64,000 nucleotides of DNA from positions 1 through 64,000 of the forward strand of contig NZ_LQXA01000023.1 of the NCBI RefSeq assembly GCF_001618005.1. The letters are read 5' to 3'. How positions within the stretch are numbered: the stretch's first letter is position 1; each line of letters opens with the position of its first letter. The notes beneath the pieces were generated by a model that saw only the letters and a program-made list of their open reading frames with translations, did not search any database and was not told where the DNA came from. Position numbers and translations under genes: made by a program. This DNA comes from Clavibacter tessellarius. Lineage in GTDB: Bacteria > Actinomycetota > Actinomycetes > Actinomycetales > Microbacteriaceae. Shown piece after piece: positions 37,131-48,456 of the stretch.

Positions 37131-37205
37131 GAGCGATTGGCGCAGCGGTAGCGCGCTTCCCTGACACGGAAGAGGTCGCTGGTTCGATCCCAGTATCGCT
37201 CACCA
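37131..37205 (+). tRNA. tRNA-Val (GAC), CCA encoded
   Basis: The acceptor arm GAGCGAT pairs with ATCGCTC, followed by A and an encoded CCA (37203-37205). The anticodon stem CTTCC/GGAAG encloses CTGACAC with anticodon GAC. The T-loop region is GGTTCGATCC. The body is very similar to the minus-strand tRNA-Val (CAC) 560 bases away. Confidence 0.96.
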
Positions 37206-37208
37206 CCC

Positions 37209-37240
37209 AGAAGGCCCCGGGAGACCGGGGCCTTCTTTCT
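37209..37240 (+). terminator. Rho-independent terminator of the tRNA cluster
   Basis: A 12-bp perfect stem (AGAAGGCCCCGG at 37209-37220 with its complement at 37225-37236), loop GAGA, is followed by TTCTTTCC. This is the most canonical terminator in the window. Confidence 0.9.
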
Positions 37241-37360
37241 TTCCCCCCGGCGCCTCCTCCGGCCGGCCGGCGCGCGCACGCCCGCCGCTCCCGGCGAGGG
37301 GCGGCTCCCGCGCGCCGGTAGTCTGGATCGGTTCCCTCCCCGTCCCGCAAGGAGCCCGCA

Positions 37361-39399
<2,039 letters not shown>

Positions 39400-39412
<13 letters not shown>

Positions 39413-39999
39413 CCCTGTCGGACCACGAGTCCGGGGGAGAGGACGAGCGCCCCGACGTGCGCGTCGACGACCCGGGCCACCTCGCGGGCGTGCCCGACGA
39501 GTTCCAGCGCCTGTGGACCCCGCACCGGATGGTCTACATCCAGAAGGGCCAGCAGCCGGACCGCGACGAGTGCCCGTTCTGCATCGCGCCGTCGATGTCC
39601 GACGAGGACGCGCTCATCGTGGCCCGCGGCGAGCACGCCTTCGTGCTGCTGAACCTGTTCCCGTACAACAGCGGGCACCTGCTCGTCTGCCCGTACCGGC
39701 ACATCGCGACGTACGACCTCGCGGGCCCCGAGGAGGTGGCCGAGATCGGCGCGCTCACGCAGACCGCGATGCGCGTCGTGCGCGAGGTGTCGCGGAACGA
39801 CGGCTACAACATCGGCATGAACCAGGGGCAGGTCGCGGGCGCCGGCATCGCCGAGCACCTGCACCAGCACATCGTGCCGCGATGGGGGCAGGACGCGAAC
39901 TTCCTGCCGATCATCGCCAAGACCAAGGCGCTGCCGCAGCTGCTGGGCGACGTCCGGGCATCCATCGCAGCAGCCTGGCCCGCCCCGGCGGGCGAATAG
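39400..39999 (+). CDS. HIT-domain protein, AP4A phosphorylase-like
   Basis: This histidine-triad nucleotide-binding protein of 199 residues carries the active-site motif [10 protein letters not shown]. It resembles the actinobacterial group related to diadenosine tetraphosphate phosphorylase, seen in [15 protein letters not shown] near the start and [20 protein letters not shown] with a CxxC pair. The GTG at 39400 overlaps the thrS end by 13 bases; homology starts about residue 30. It is followed by pdxS 13 bases later, so thrS, HIT gene and pdxS may be co-transcribed. Confidence 0.9.
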
Positions 40000-40012
40000 G
40001 ATAGGGATCACA

Positions 40013-40915
40013 ATGACTGACACCAACACCCCCGGACAGGTCGGCTCGAGCCGCGTCAAGCGCGGACTCGCGGAGATGCTCAAGGGCGGCGTCATCATGG
40101 ACGTCGTCAACGCCGAGCAGGCGCGCATCGCGGAGGACGCGGGCGCGGTCGCCGTCATGGCGCTCGAGCGCGTCCCGGCGGACATCCGCTCGCAGGGCGG
40201 CGTCGCCCGCATGAGCGACCCCGACCTCATCGACCAGATCAAGGCCGAGGTCTCCATCCCGGTCATGGCGAAGGCGCGCATCGGCCACTTCGTCGAGGCG
40301 CAGGTGCTGCAGTCCCTCGAGGTCGACTACATCGACGAGTCCGAGGTGCTGAGCCCGGCCGACTACGTGAACCACATCGACAAGTGGGGCTTCACCGTGC
40401 CCTTCGTGTGCGGCGCCACGACGCTCGGCGAGGCGCTCCGCCGCATCACCGAGGGCGCGGCCATGATCCGCTCCAAGGGCGAGGCGGGCACGGGCGACGT
40501 GTCCGAGGCCACCAAGCACATCCGCACCATCAAGTCGGAGATCCGCGCCCTGAGCGCCCTCACGCACGACGAGATCTACGTCGCCGCGAAGGAGCTGCAG
40601 GCGCCGTACGACCTCGTGCTCGAGGTCGCGCAGACCGGCCAGCTCCCCGTCGTGCTCTTCACCGCGGGCGGTGTGGCCACCCCGGCGGACGCCGCGATGA
40701 TGATGCAGCTCGGCGCCGACGGCGTGTTCGTCGGATCCGGCATCTTCAAGTCCGGCAACCCGGTCGCCCGCGCGAAGGCCGTCGTCACCGCGACGGCGCT
40801 GTACCAGGACCCCGACGCCATCGCCCAGGCGTCGCGCGGGCTGGGCGAGGCGATGGTCGGCATCAACGTCGCCGATGTCCCCGCCCCGCACCGCCTCGCC
40901 GAGCGCGGCTGGTAG
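40013..40915 (+). CDS. pdxS: Pyridoxal 5'-phosphate synthase lyase subunit PdxS
   Basis: PdxS condenses ribose-5-phosphate, glyceraldehyde-3-phosphate and ammonia to PLP. Ammonia comes from the PdxT glutaminase. The 300-residue TIM-barrel protein has [20 protein letters not shown] and [22 protein letters not shown], and [17 protein letters not shown] with the catalytic lysine. The C-terminus [18 protein letters not shown] is normal, so the gene is intact. Its partner pdxT is normally adjacent but here lies 14 kb downstream. The last 53 bases overlap the convergent GH3 gene, and a degenerate copy of the last 49 bases lies at 54995-55043. Confidence 0.97.
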   Translation: MTDTNTPGQVGSSRVKRGLAEMLKGGVIMDVVNAEQARIAEDAGAVAVMALERVPADIRSQGGVARMSDPDLIDQIKAEVSIPVMAKARIGHFVEAQVLQSLEVDYIDESEVLSPADYVNHIDKWGFTVPFVCGATTLGEALRRITEGAAMIRSKGEAGTGDVSEATKHIRTIKSEIRALSALTHDEIYVAAKELQAPYDLVLEVAQTGQLPVVLFTAGGVATPADAAMMMQLGADGVFVGSGIFKSGNPVARAKAVVTATALYQDPDAIAQASRGLGEAMVGINVADVPAPHRLAERGW

Positions 40916-43880
40916 CAGGCGGACCGAGCGCCTCCGGTTCCGCGAGGGACGGGACCGCCGGGACGGCGACGGCCGGCGCGGTCGACGACGAGGGGACGAG
41001 CGCGGCTCGTCCCCCGGCGTCCGCCGCCGCGACGTCCGCCGCCGCGACGTCCACCGTCGAGGAGACGCGGATGTCGTCGGACGCCGCGCCGACGGACACC
41101 GTCCGGGGTCCCGTCCCCAGCACCCATCGCTGGGACGACTCGGACCAGGACGACAGCTCGCGCGCGGTGACGTGCATGCGAACCCGCTTCGACTGACCGG
41201 CGGCGAGGTCGACGCGGTCGAACTGGACGAGCTTCGTGGGCGCCTGCGCGATCCCGTCCGGCAGCTCCGAGGACGGACCGACGTAGACCTGCGGGATCTC
41301 CGAGCCCGCGACCCCTCCCGCGTCGGTGATCCGGAGGTCGACGTCGATGCCGCCGTCCCCGGTCGCCCGTGCCGAGTAGTCGTCGTAGACGTAGTGCGTG
41401 TACGACAGGCCGTGGCCGAAGGCGAACATCGGCGCGAAGCCCTGCGTGTTCTCCGCGGAGGCGTACCAGCGGTATCCCACGTCCAGCCCCTCGGTCCACT
41501 TGATCGTCCTCGTCGGCTCGCCCTGCGGCTGGGTGCCGCCCGCCCGCTCGGGATGACCGGCGAACAGGGTCTCCGAGCTGTTCCTCGGGAACGAGATCGT
41601 CAGCTTGCCGGACGGGTCGGAGACGCCGTAGAGGGTGTCCGCCGTCGCGGCGCCCCCCTCCTGGCCCGGGTACCACATCTCCAGCACGGCGTCGACGCCC
41701 TCCTCCCACGGCATCTGCACGGCGGCATCCGAGTTCACGACCACCACCACGCGGTGGCCCGCCCCGTGCGCGGCGGCGGTGACGCGCCGGATGAGCGCGT
41801 CCTGGTCGGCGCTGAGACGCGCGACGTCGCTGGTCGGGGAGACGCCGTCGCCGGTGACCTGGTTCGCGTCGTCGACGAAGACGGCGGAGACGTCGTGCGT
41901 GCGTGCTGCCGTCTCGGCCTGCCGCAGCGAGTCCTCGATCGGGGACCAGGCGAAGCGGAACGTCGGCGTCGTCGCGGCGATCGCGGACGGCGCGTACCCC
42001 AGCGTCACCCGATGCCGGCCCGCGGTGAGGTCGAGGACGGTCGCGGCGTTCTCGTAGCCCAGGTACTGGCCGTTGCCGGCGGTCGTCCTGATCCCCGCCT
42101 CGGTCGAGTACGTGGGGTACGCGTTGGGCAGCACCTTGGCGTCCGGGTCGGTCAGCGCGACGGATCTGCCGTCCACCGCGAGGGTGGCGGTGCTGTTGCT
42201 CGCCGGGCGGGTGTCCTGGTTGTACCTGCTGTCGTCGCCGCTGTCGGTGCCGTAGGGACGCTGGGTGAGCAGACGGTACTGGCCGTCCGCCGGCACGTCG
42301 AGGTAGCCGGTCCAGGAGTACGTGCTGCCCGGGCGGAGATCCGTCTGGTCGCCGTCGATGGCCGCGTCGGTCGACGTGGTCGAGACGGTTCCCGTCGTGG
42401 TCGTGCGGGTGAGGCCGCGCGTGGTGCCGCCCTCGTCGGCGCTGAGCGCGTCCGCCGGGACGGTGGTGCCGAGCAGGTCGATGCCGGGGGCGCTGGTGAC
42501 GCGGTCGCCGGCGATGGAACGCATGGCCTTCAGCGGGGTGATGTTCGTCCGGTCCCCGAACCCGAGGGCGCGTTCTCCGCCCGGGCCGGCCGGGAGGAGG
42601 GTGGCGGACTGCCCCATCACCGCGACGGACCGCTGCGGGTCGAGCGGCAGGGCGCCCCCGTCGTCCTTCAGCAGGACGGCGGACTCCTCCGCGAGCTGGA
42701 GCGACTCCTCGATCCCCGCCTGCTCGTCGATCCGGATGGCGTGGTCCGTGTCGTCGACGTCGCCGTGCTGCGGCACCGGCGATCGCGCGGCCTCCGGGAT
42801 GCGGCTGTCGTCGAGGAGCCCGAAGCGCTCGTACTGGTACAGGATCCGGCTCACCGACTCGCGCGCCGCGTGCGCGTACCGCTCGTCGTACGAGTCGGAC
42901 TGCGGGTCGATGAGCGGCAGCAGCGCGTCCGACGAGAAGTTCGTGGTCGTGAACTCCTGGTCGGTCCCCGCGAGGAGGTCGGACGTGGCCGTGCCCCCGC
43001 CGTAGTCCGTCGTGATCCAACCGGGGAACCCCCACTCGTCCTTCACGATGCGCTGGAGCAGACCCGAGTTCGCGCAGGCGTAGCGGGGCTCGTCCTCCTC
43101 GCCGACGATCCGGGACGTCGCGTACGAGCACATCATCGAGCTCACCCCGGCGGACGCGGCAGCCTCGATCGGCGCGAGGTACAGCTCGTGCGCCGCCTGC
43201 CCCTCGACCAGCGAGGCGATGTTCTGGTCCTGCCCGTCGTAGGAGCTGACGTGCTTGACCTGCGCGAGCAGCCCGGTGCTCTGGATCCCCTGGATCTCGC
43301 GGGAGCCCAGCTCGGAGGCCACGTACGGGTCCTCGCTGAGCGCCGTCATGTCGCGCTTCCACGAGGGCATGCGCACGATGTCGACCTGGGGACCGTAGAT
43401 GAGGTCCATGTCCATCTCAGCGCCGTCCTCGCCGACCCGCTGTCCGAACCGCGAGAACGCGTCCCGGTCGAACGACGACGCGAGGCCAAGCCGGTTCGGA
43501 TACGACGTCGCGGCGGCGGACGCCTCGATGCCGAGCGCATCCGCGTGACGGGTCTCGGGGATGCCGAGCCGGGCCACGCCGCGCACGTAGCCGGCCTGGT
43601 CGTGGGTGTCCGGGTCGAGGGTGCCGTCGATGTTGGTCTTGTCCGCCCAGCTGCCCTCCATGAGGTCAAGCTCCTCCGTGGGCGTCATCCGGCTCACCAG
43701 CCAGTCGACCGTCCGCGTGTGCGGGGCGTTCGCCGCGATCGCCGGCGAGCGGAGCCCGGCGGGGTCGGAGCTCGCGGCGGTCCCGGCGGACGCCTGGGGA
43801 GCGAGGCCCAGGGTGGTGGCCGAGACGGCCGCCATCAGGCCGAGGCAGGCCGTCCGGCCGGGTGTCGTGCGTCGTCGCAT
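40863..43880 (-). CDS. Secreted GH3 family beta-glucosidase-like enzyme
   Basis: This 1005-residue glycoside hydrolase family 3 protein has a Sec signal peptide ([20 protein letters not shown], cleavage likely after QASA). The catalytic (beta/alpha)8 domain has [14 protein letters not shown] and the nucleophile region [13 protein letters not shown], with TDY where SDW is usual. The C-terminal GH3 domain shows [18 protein letters not shown]14-like insert lies around [20 protein letters not shown], and a fibronectin-III-like end starts near [23 protein letters not shown] lies upstream of the ATG. The last ~50 residues run into antisense pdxS and are probably non-native. It may process the product of the upstream phosphonate genes (inference). 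Confidence 0.88.
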   Translation of the reverse strand: MRRRTTPGRTACLGLMAAVSATTLGLAPQASAGTAASSDPAGLRSPAIAANAPHTRTVDWLVSRMTPTEELDLMEGSWADKTNIDGTLDPDTHDQAGYVRGVARLGIPETRHADALGIEASAAATSYPNRLGLASSFDRDAFSRFGQRVGEDGAEMDMDLIYGPQVDIVRMPSWKRDMTALSEDPYVASELGSREIQGIQSTGLLAQVKHVSSYDGQDQNIASLVEGQAAHELYLAPIEAAASAGVSSMMCSYATSRIVGEEDEPRYACANSGLLQRIVKDEWGFPGWITTDYGGGTATSDLLAGTDQEFTTTNFSSDALLPLIDPQSDSYDERYAHAARESVSRILYQYERFGLLDDSRIPEAARSPVPQHGDVDDTDHAIRIDEQAGIEESLQLAEESAVLLKDDGGALPLDPQRSVAVMGQSATLLPAGPGGERALGFGDRTNITPLKAMRSIAGDRVTSAPGIDLLGTTVPADALSADEGGTTRGLTRTTTTGTVSTTSTDAAIDGDQTDLRPGSTYSWTGYLDVPADGQYRLLTQRPYGTDSGDDSRYNQDTRPASNSTATLAVDGRSVALTDPDAKVLPNAYPTYSTEAGIRTTAGNGQYLGYENAATVLDLTAGRHRVTLGYAPSAIAATTPTFRFAWSPIEDSLRQAETAARTHDVSAVFVDDANQVTGDGVSPTSDVARLSADQDALIRRVTAAAHGAGHRVVVVVNSDAAVQMPWEEGVDAVLEMWYPGQEGGAATADTLYGVSDPSGKLTISFPRNSSETLFAGHPERAGGTQPQGEPTRTIKWTEGLDVGYRWYASAENTQGFAPMFAFGHGLSYTHYVYDDYSARATGDGGIDVDLRITDAGGVAGSEIPQVYVGPSSELPDGIAQAPTKLVQFDRVDLAAGQSKRVRMHVTARELSSWSESSQRWVLGTGPRTVSVGAASDDIRVSSTVDVAAADVAAADAGGRAALVPSSSTAPAVAVPAVPSLAEPEALGPPATSRARRGGAGRGHRRR

Positions 43881-44096
43881 CGAGGGCTCCTTCCTCCGGT
43901 GGTCCTGTGCCGTGCTGGTGGACCGTCGGTGGCGCCTGACGGACCGTGGGCAGGCGGTGCCTGCGTCGGCGACGGCCGCCGGATCGCCGACGATCCGGAG
44001 GATCCGGAGGATCCCCGGCAGGATGCCCGCGCCTCGTCATCGCCACGTACGTCTCCGGGCTGTCGGCCGGGCATGGTCGTCCGGTCCTCGCGGCGG
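43881..44096. other. Gap between GH3 gene and Nudix gene
   Basis: The 216 bases between the Nudix stop and the GH3 start contain three near-tandem copies of a GATCCGGAG-like unit (about 43990-44015) and no recognisable gene. A promoter for GH3 may lie here, but no clear -35/-10 pair is visible. Confidence 0.4.
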
Positions 44097-44726
44097 CTAC
44101 GCATCGGAGCCTCCGGGGCCGGGGCCGGGGCCGGCGTCCAGCGCATCCCCGTGCGCCAGGCACCAGGTGAGGGCGAGGCAGGTGAGGGCGTTGTGCACCC
44201 GGCCCTCCCCGAGGAGTGCGGCGACGTCGGCGAGTCGCACCCGGCGGACCCGCAGCATCTCCTCGTCGACCGTCATGGTCCAGCGGTCGTCGTCCTCCCG
44301 CGGTGCGACGCGGGCGAGGTGGAGGGACGTGATCTCCCCGGTGAAGCCGGGCGAGATCACGAAGTCGCAGAGATGCGCGATGTCGAGGGCCTCGAGGCCG
44401 GTCTCCTCCCGCAGCTCGCGGACGGCGGCGTCGCGCGGGCTCTCGCCGGGATCCACGAAGCCCGCGGGCAGCTCGAGGTCGGTCCTCCAGCCGTGCTTGA
44501 CGAACAGCGCCGGCCGCACCTGCTCCACCAGGTGGACCGATGCGTCCTCGGGGCAGTACGGGATGACGGCGGCGAGGTCGGGAAGGTCGATGCAGTCCAC
44601 CGACATCCTGCGCTCGGCCACCGGGGACGTAACGGTCAGGCTGTACCGCGTCGTCGGTCTCGATGACGGCTCGCGGGCCACGTCACCGATCCGCACCTCG
44701 TCGAGGTGGGGCCCGTCACCGTTCAT
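44097..44726 (-). CDS. Nudix hydrolase, ADP-ribose pyrophosphatase-like
   Basis: This is a Nudix hydrolase of 209 residues that should cleave a nucleoside diphosphate linked to a moiety X. The complete Nudix box runs from G89 (GFVDPGE) through RELREETG to about residue 111 and keeps all catalytic Glu residues. The preceding LVEQVRPALFVKHG and LELPAGF match the ADP-ribose or NDP-sugar pyrophosphatase subgroup. The ATG at 44726 is preferred because GAGGTGG lies 7 bases upstream; a GTG at 44753 lacks an RBS. It is the last gene of the apparent phosphonate operon. CMP-phosphonate or an NDP-sugar are possible substrates (inference). Confidence 0.87.
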   Translation of the reverse strand: MNGDGPHLDEVRIGDVAREPSSRPTTRYSLTVTSPVAERRMSVDCIDLPDLAAVIPYCPEDASVHLVEQVRPALFVKHGWRTDLELPAGFVDPGESPRDAAVRELREETGLEALDIAHLCDFVISPGFTGEITSLHLARVAPREDDDRWTMTVDEEMLRVRRVRLADVAALLGEGRVHNALTCLALTWCLAHGDALDAGPGPGPGGSDA

Positions 44727-44774
44727 CGGCGCCACCTCGGGTCCAGGCGGCACCGGGCCACGCCGATCACGTGG

Positions 44775-46016
44775 CTACTCCGACAGCACGGCACACAACC
44801 ACTCCTCCACCTCGCCCAGGTCCATCTGCAGCTGCTCCGCAGGGCTGATCGGCCGCCCGCCGAGGACGACGCCCTGCTCTCCGGCGCGGAGCACCGCCGC
44901 GACGGCCTCCTGGGACGTCAGGTGCCTCCGGACCAGATCGGCCGCCTCCCGGTCGTGCGGCAGCCCGTACTTCTCCACCACGTGGACGAAGCCGCGCAGC
45001 TTCTGCCACCAGACGCTGGCGTTGCCGAGCGGGACCCAGGTCGTCTCCGTCTCCGAATCGAGCGAGACGATGGGCACGACGGCGAGCGGCGTCCCCTCGT
45101 GCTGCAGGTAGCCGAGCATGTCGTAGTCCACGCAGAAGTCGAAGACGTCGAGCTCCTCCAGCATCGCCGCGAGGCACGCGCGGTCGAACATCTTGAAGGG
45201 GCAGGTCACGTCGCGGAGGATCAGGTCGAAGGCGAGGAGTTGCCGCACCCGCTTCAGGACGTAGTTGGCCGTCGACTCGCTGTCCCGGGAGTCCTGCCAG
45301 TGCGAGACGCGCGTGGATCGGCGATCCCCGATGGCGGCTCGGACCCCGCCGGTGAGGAACGGCTCGAGCAGCAGCCCGATCTGACCCAGGTTGTTGCTGT
45401 TGTCGCAGTCCGTGAACATGACGTAGTCGTGGCCCCGCGCGGAGGCGCGTCGCAGCCCGAGCAGGAGGGCGCCGCCCTTCACCGAGAGGTCGGCCGCGGC
45501 CAGCTTCGACAGCGGCGGCTCCGCGGCGGGCAGCGCGTCGCGCAACCGGAGCAGCTCGACCGACTCGAGCCCGTCCTCCTCGACGATCGCGCGCGCGACC
45601 TCCAGGCTCCCCTCGGGGCACTCGTCGTCCACTATGTAGAGCCGCCAGCTGACGGGGGCGTCGCGGAACAGCCACTCCAGCTCGGCGACCTTCGCGCGCA
45701 GGGCGTCCTCGCCGGCGGGGTTCCGCTCGGTCCGGGGCTGGAGGCGTCGCGCCTCCTTCCACACGGCGAAGACGATCCCCACGCTCACCGGCTCGGCCAG
45801 GCTCCTCACCACGCGCCTCGACGCCGCCAGGTGCGTCACCAGCTCGGCGAGGATCCCGTCCCCGTGCGTCCACGCGAGGACGGTTCCCTCGTCGGTCACG
45901 TCCTCGTCGACGAGCCGGTCGGCGACCGCGAAGGCCTCCCTGCGGTACTCCCCGTCGCTCAGGAAGCGGACCAGGTACTCGTCGCTCGGCTCGAGCTTGC
46001 TCGTCGTGCTGCTCAT
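44775..46016 (-). CDS. Glycosyltransferase family 2-like protein
   Basis: This 413-residue GT-A fold glycosyltransferase has no membrane helices. Family-2 features are LYIVDDECPEGSLEVA (nucleotide-sugar binding Asp pair, about residues 127-141) and YVMFTDCDNSNNLGQIG, with a DxD-like TDCD at 202-205 for metal. A conserved-looking DVTCPFKMFDRACL segment follows. About 80 N-terminal residues form an extra domain without recognised homology. The ATG at 46016 has GGAAGGA upstream and overlaps the exporter stop (ATGA), so the two are translationally coupled. Donor and acceptor are unknown. Confidence 0.8.
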   Translation of the reverse strand: MSSTTSKLEPSDEYLVRFLSDGEYRREAFAVADRLVDEDVTDEGTVLAWTHGDGILAELVTHLAASRRVVRSLAEPVSVGIVFAVWKEARRLQPRTERNPAGEDALRAKVAELEWLFRDAPVSWRLYIVDDECPEGSLEVARAIVEEDGLESVELLRLRDALPAAEPPLSKLAAADLSVKGGALLLGLRRASARGHDYVMFTDCDNSNNLGQIGLLLEPFLTGGVRAAIGDRRSTRVSHWQDSRDSESTANYVLKRVRQLLAFDLILRDVTCPFKMFDRACLAAMLEELDVFDFCVDYDMLGYLQHEGTPLAVVPIVSLDSETETTWVPLGNASVWWQKLRGFVHVVEKYGLPHDREAADLVRRHLTSQEAVAAVLRAGEQGVVLGGRPISPAEQLQMDLGEVEEWLCAVLSE

Positions 46017-47287
46017 CGGTGTTCCTTCCGGTCGTCGGTGCATGCGGTGGCGGGTGGTGTCGCGGGGCGAGGCCCCCGATCCGGCGCCCTGAGCGGGTCA
46101 GCTGCCCGGGAGCGTGTCCGGGCGCGGGCTCCGGCGACCACGATCACGAGCGCCCCGATGGCCATGAGCGCGGTGACCGCGGCCGAGGCGCCGTAGACCG
46201 CGCGGTAGGGGGCCGGGAAGCCGGCGAGGAGCGCGATGAGCGCCCCGGCGAGGATGGCGCCGACCCGTCGGGTGTTCGTGAAGAGGCCGGATGCGAGACC
46301 GGGGCTCGCGAAGGCGTCCTGGAACACGGTGAGCCCCACGCCCGCGACCACCGCGAAGAACCAGGCGTTCAGCGGCTGCAGGGCGAGGAGCTGCCAGGGG
46401 TGGGAGGCGAGCGCGGCGGTGCCGTAGTAGACGGCGCCGGAGGCGAAGCCGGTGAGGAGCAGCGACGCCGTGCTCGCGCGTCCGTGGAGCCGGCCGATGA
46501 CGAGGAGCGCGGGGATCTCCAGGAGCGCGGCCGCGCCGAGGACGACGCCGGCCCAGACGAGCGGGCTGTCGAGGTCGCGCGTGATGAACAGGGACGCGAT
46601 CGTGACCGTCGCGATGTTGGTGGCCTGCAGCAGGACGAACGCGGTCATCGTCGTCCAGCGCGACCAGCCGCGGAGCTGCGCGAGCAGCTTCGGGCGGGCG
46701 GCGCCGGCGCCCGCCGGGGCCGTGGATCCGCGCCGGCGCAGCAGGAGCAGGGCGGTGACGACGTTGACGACGCCGACCGCAGCGAGGAGCAGCAGCGCCG
46801 CCGGCGATCCCGCCACTCCCGTCCAGAGGGTGGCGAGCGGAGGACCGACGACCCAGGCGAACGAGACGATCGCCCGGGTGCGGATGACCTGGGCGGGCGC
46901 CGCCCCCTCGTGTCGGAGCTGCGCGAACAGCAGGGTCGACCCGACCCCGGGCGGCCCGCCCAGCACGACGAGCGCGGCCACGGCCCACGGCAGCGACGTC
47001 GTCACCGCCAGGACCACCACCAGCGCGACCCCGGCGACCGCGCACACGAGCAGCGGCCGGAGGTAGTCGCCCGTCCGGTCGGCGAGGACGGGGATCGCCA
47101 GCGACGCGATGAAGCCGCCCACGTTGTACGCGCCGAGCGCCCAGCCGACCTGCGAGGGCGTCGCGTCGTACAGCGTGACGAGCAGCACGGCCAGCAGGGG
47201 ATTGAGGACCGCGAACTGCAGCGCCCAGAACAAGGCCGCGACCGGCCACACCAGCCGTCCGCGCTCCTGCGGGGGAGCCGCCGTCAT
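46013..47287 (-). CDS. MFS transporter, sugar-efflux (SET)-like
   Basis: This 424-residue permease of the major facilitator superfamily has twelve predicted membrane helices. The first half resembles the SET family of sugar efflux transporters, as in VTLYDATPSQVGWALGAYNVGGF, the loop after helix 2 ADRTGDYLRPLLV, and PGVGSTLLFAQLRHEG. Helix 10-11 residues include SGLFTNTRRVGAILAG. The C-terminus is charged. It starts at an ATG 74 bases after the diiron oxygenase stop and overlaps the glycosyltransferase by four bases. SET relatives export glycosides, consistent with exporting a glycosylated product. Confidence 0.87.
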   Translation of the reverse strand: MTAAPPQERGRLVWPVAALFWALQFAVLNPLLAVLLVTLYDATPSQVGWALGAYNVGGFIASLAIPVLADRTGDYLRPLLVCAVAGVALVVVLAVTTSLPWAVAALVVLGGPPGVGSTLLFAQLRHEGAAPAQVIRTRAIVSFAWVVGPPLATLWTGVAGSPAALLLLAAVGVVNVVTALLLLRRRGSTAPAGAGAARPKLLAQLRGWSRWTTMTAFVLLQATNIATVTIASLFITRDLDSPLVWAGVVLGAAALLEIPALLVIGRLHGRASTASLLLTGFASGAVYYGTAALASHPWQLLALQPLNAWFFAVVAGVGLTVFQDAFASPGLASGLFTNTRRVGAILAGALIALLAGFPAPYRAVYGASAAVTALMAIGALVIVVAGARARTRSRAADPLRAPDRGPRPATPPATACTDDRKEHR

Positions 47288-47361
47288 GTCGGCCCCGCCT
47301 GACGGGTCCGACGGACGCCGGCGGTGGTCCGCTCGCTGCGCTCCATGTCCACGATCATCTC

Positions 47362-48396
47362 CTAGTCCACGAGCCCGAGCGATGCCGCCTGCTCGTGCGC
47401 CGCCGAGCTGGAGAAGACGTCCAGCGCCCCGAGGTACGCGAGCAGCTTGGCCGCCGTGGCCCGGTTGTAGGCGTGACGGATGTCGTCCGAGAACACGTCC
47501 GCCAGCACCTGCTCGATCTGGTCCGAGGGCAGCCCGTACGCGGCGAGCTCGGCGGCGACGGAGGGCCGGTCGGGGTCCAGGAAGACGTCGATGAGCCGGG
47601 GGAACAGCTGCGCGACGAACTCGCGCTGCCCGGGATCGAGGCTCCCCCAGAGGTGCTCGAGGTACGCGGCGAAGTACGCGTGGTGGCGGCCCTCGTCCAG
47701 CGCGTGGTCGTGGACCGCGTCCGTGACGGCGGGATCGACGCGCACGCCGCGTGCCACGTCCGTGAGCGTGGAGGAGATCAGCGTCTCGGAGACGATCGTG
47801 AAGGCCAGCTCGATGAGGCCAGCCAGCCGGGGCTCGTGAAGAGCCTGCAGGCCGCGCAGCCGCACGAGGAAGAAGGGCTCCTCGTCCGCCTTCGGCGGGG
47901 CGATGCCCGTCAGCTGCTCGGCCTGGCGGATGAGGTCCACCGAGAAGTAGGCGTGGTACGCCTCGTCGCAGTAGATCTTGAGCGCGTCGAACCGCATCTG
48001 CTCGGGGATGGGGACGCGGACGTCCCCGTTGGCGATGCCGAGCGCCACGTGGTTGACCACCAGGTGCTCGAGCTTCGCGGTGAAGTGCAGGTAGCGGTAG
48101 AGCTGGCGCGTCTGCATCCCCACGAGCACCTCTGGGCCGAGGGCGCGGACGAGGGGATGCGCGGCGACCGGCACCAGCTCCTCCGGGAACAGGGCGAGGC
48201 CCGCGTCCGGCCGCAGCACGCGCCGGGGCGCCGATCGGACGCTCGCGCGCGCGTCCCAGCTGCTGAAGGCGGAGCGGTAGTCCGGCGGAGGCGCGTCCGG
48301 CGGGACGCCGGCCGCGTCCGTCGTGCCCTGCGTCCGGGCGACGGGGCAGAAGGCCGCGGCCGCGCAGCCGACGAACAGGCCTACGGTGCCGCACAT
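47362..48396 (-). CDS. AurF-type diiron N-oxygenase-like protein
   Basis: This 344-residue protein resembles p-aminobenzoate N-oxygenase AurF and related diiron oxygenases. The full set of metal ligands is present. E110 lies in KLEHLV, E145 and H148 in YCDEAYHAYF, E204 in VSETLISS, and H231, E235 and H238 in HDHALDEGRHHAYF. Spacing matches that recalled for AurF (E101, E136, H139, E196, H223, E227, H230) to within one residue. Such enzymes oxidise an amine to hydroxylamine or nitro. The N-terminus has unusual cysteines (MCGTVGLFVGC). GAGAGGAG precedes the ATG. The substrate in this cluster is unknown. Confidence 0.83.
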   Translation of the reverse strand: MCGTVGLFVGCAAAAFCPVARTQGTTDAAGVPPDAPPPDYRSAFSSWDARASVRSAPRRVLRPDAGLALFPEELVPVAAHPLVRALGPEVLVGMQTRQLYRYLHFTAKLEHLVVNHVALGIANGDVRVPIPEQMRFDALKIYCDEAYHAYFSVDLIRQAEQLTGIAPPKADEEPFFLVRLRGLQALHEPRLAGLIELAFTIVSETLISSTLTDVARGVRVDPAVTDAVHDHALDEGRHHAYFAAYLEHLWGSLDPGQREFVAQLFPRLIDVFLDPDRPSVAAELAAYGLPSDQIEQVLADVFSDDIRHAYNRATAAKLLAYLGALDVFSSSAAHEQAASLGLVD

Positions 48397-48456
48397 GACG
48401 CACTCCTCTCCGCGGACACGAGGGGTCGGTCGCGAGCCGATGCGACGGCGGGGGTG

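Noticed and set aside
36571-37205. tRNA genes as integration site of a genomic island
   Set aside because: The tRNA genes are complete and flanked by housekeeping genes; no partial tRNA copy was seen in the window, and the phosphonate island is 3.7 kb away.
43985-44020. Near-tandem GATCCGGAG units as a CRISPR-like or operator array
   Set aside because: There are only about three very short contiguous units without spacers. This resembles the general enrichment of GGATCC-like words, not an array. No CRISPR array was seen anywhere in the window.
40875-44666. Long plus-strand open frame antisense to the GH3 and Nudix genes (over 1200 codons)
   Set aside because: It has shadow composition (Arg/Gly/Val/Asp repeats) and no motif; the minus-strand GH3 has signal peptide, catalytic motifs and an RBS.
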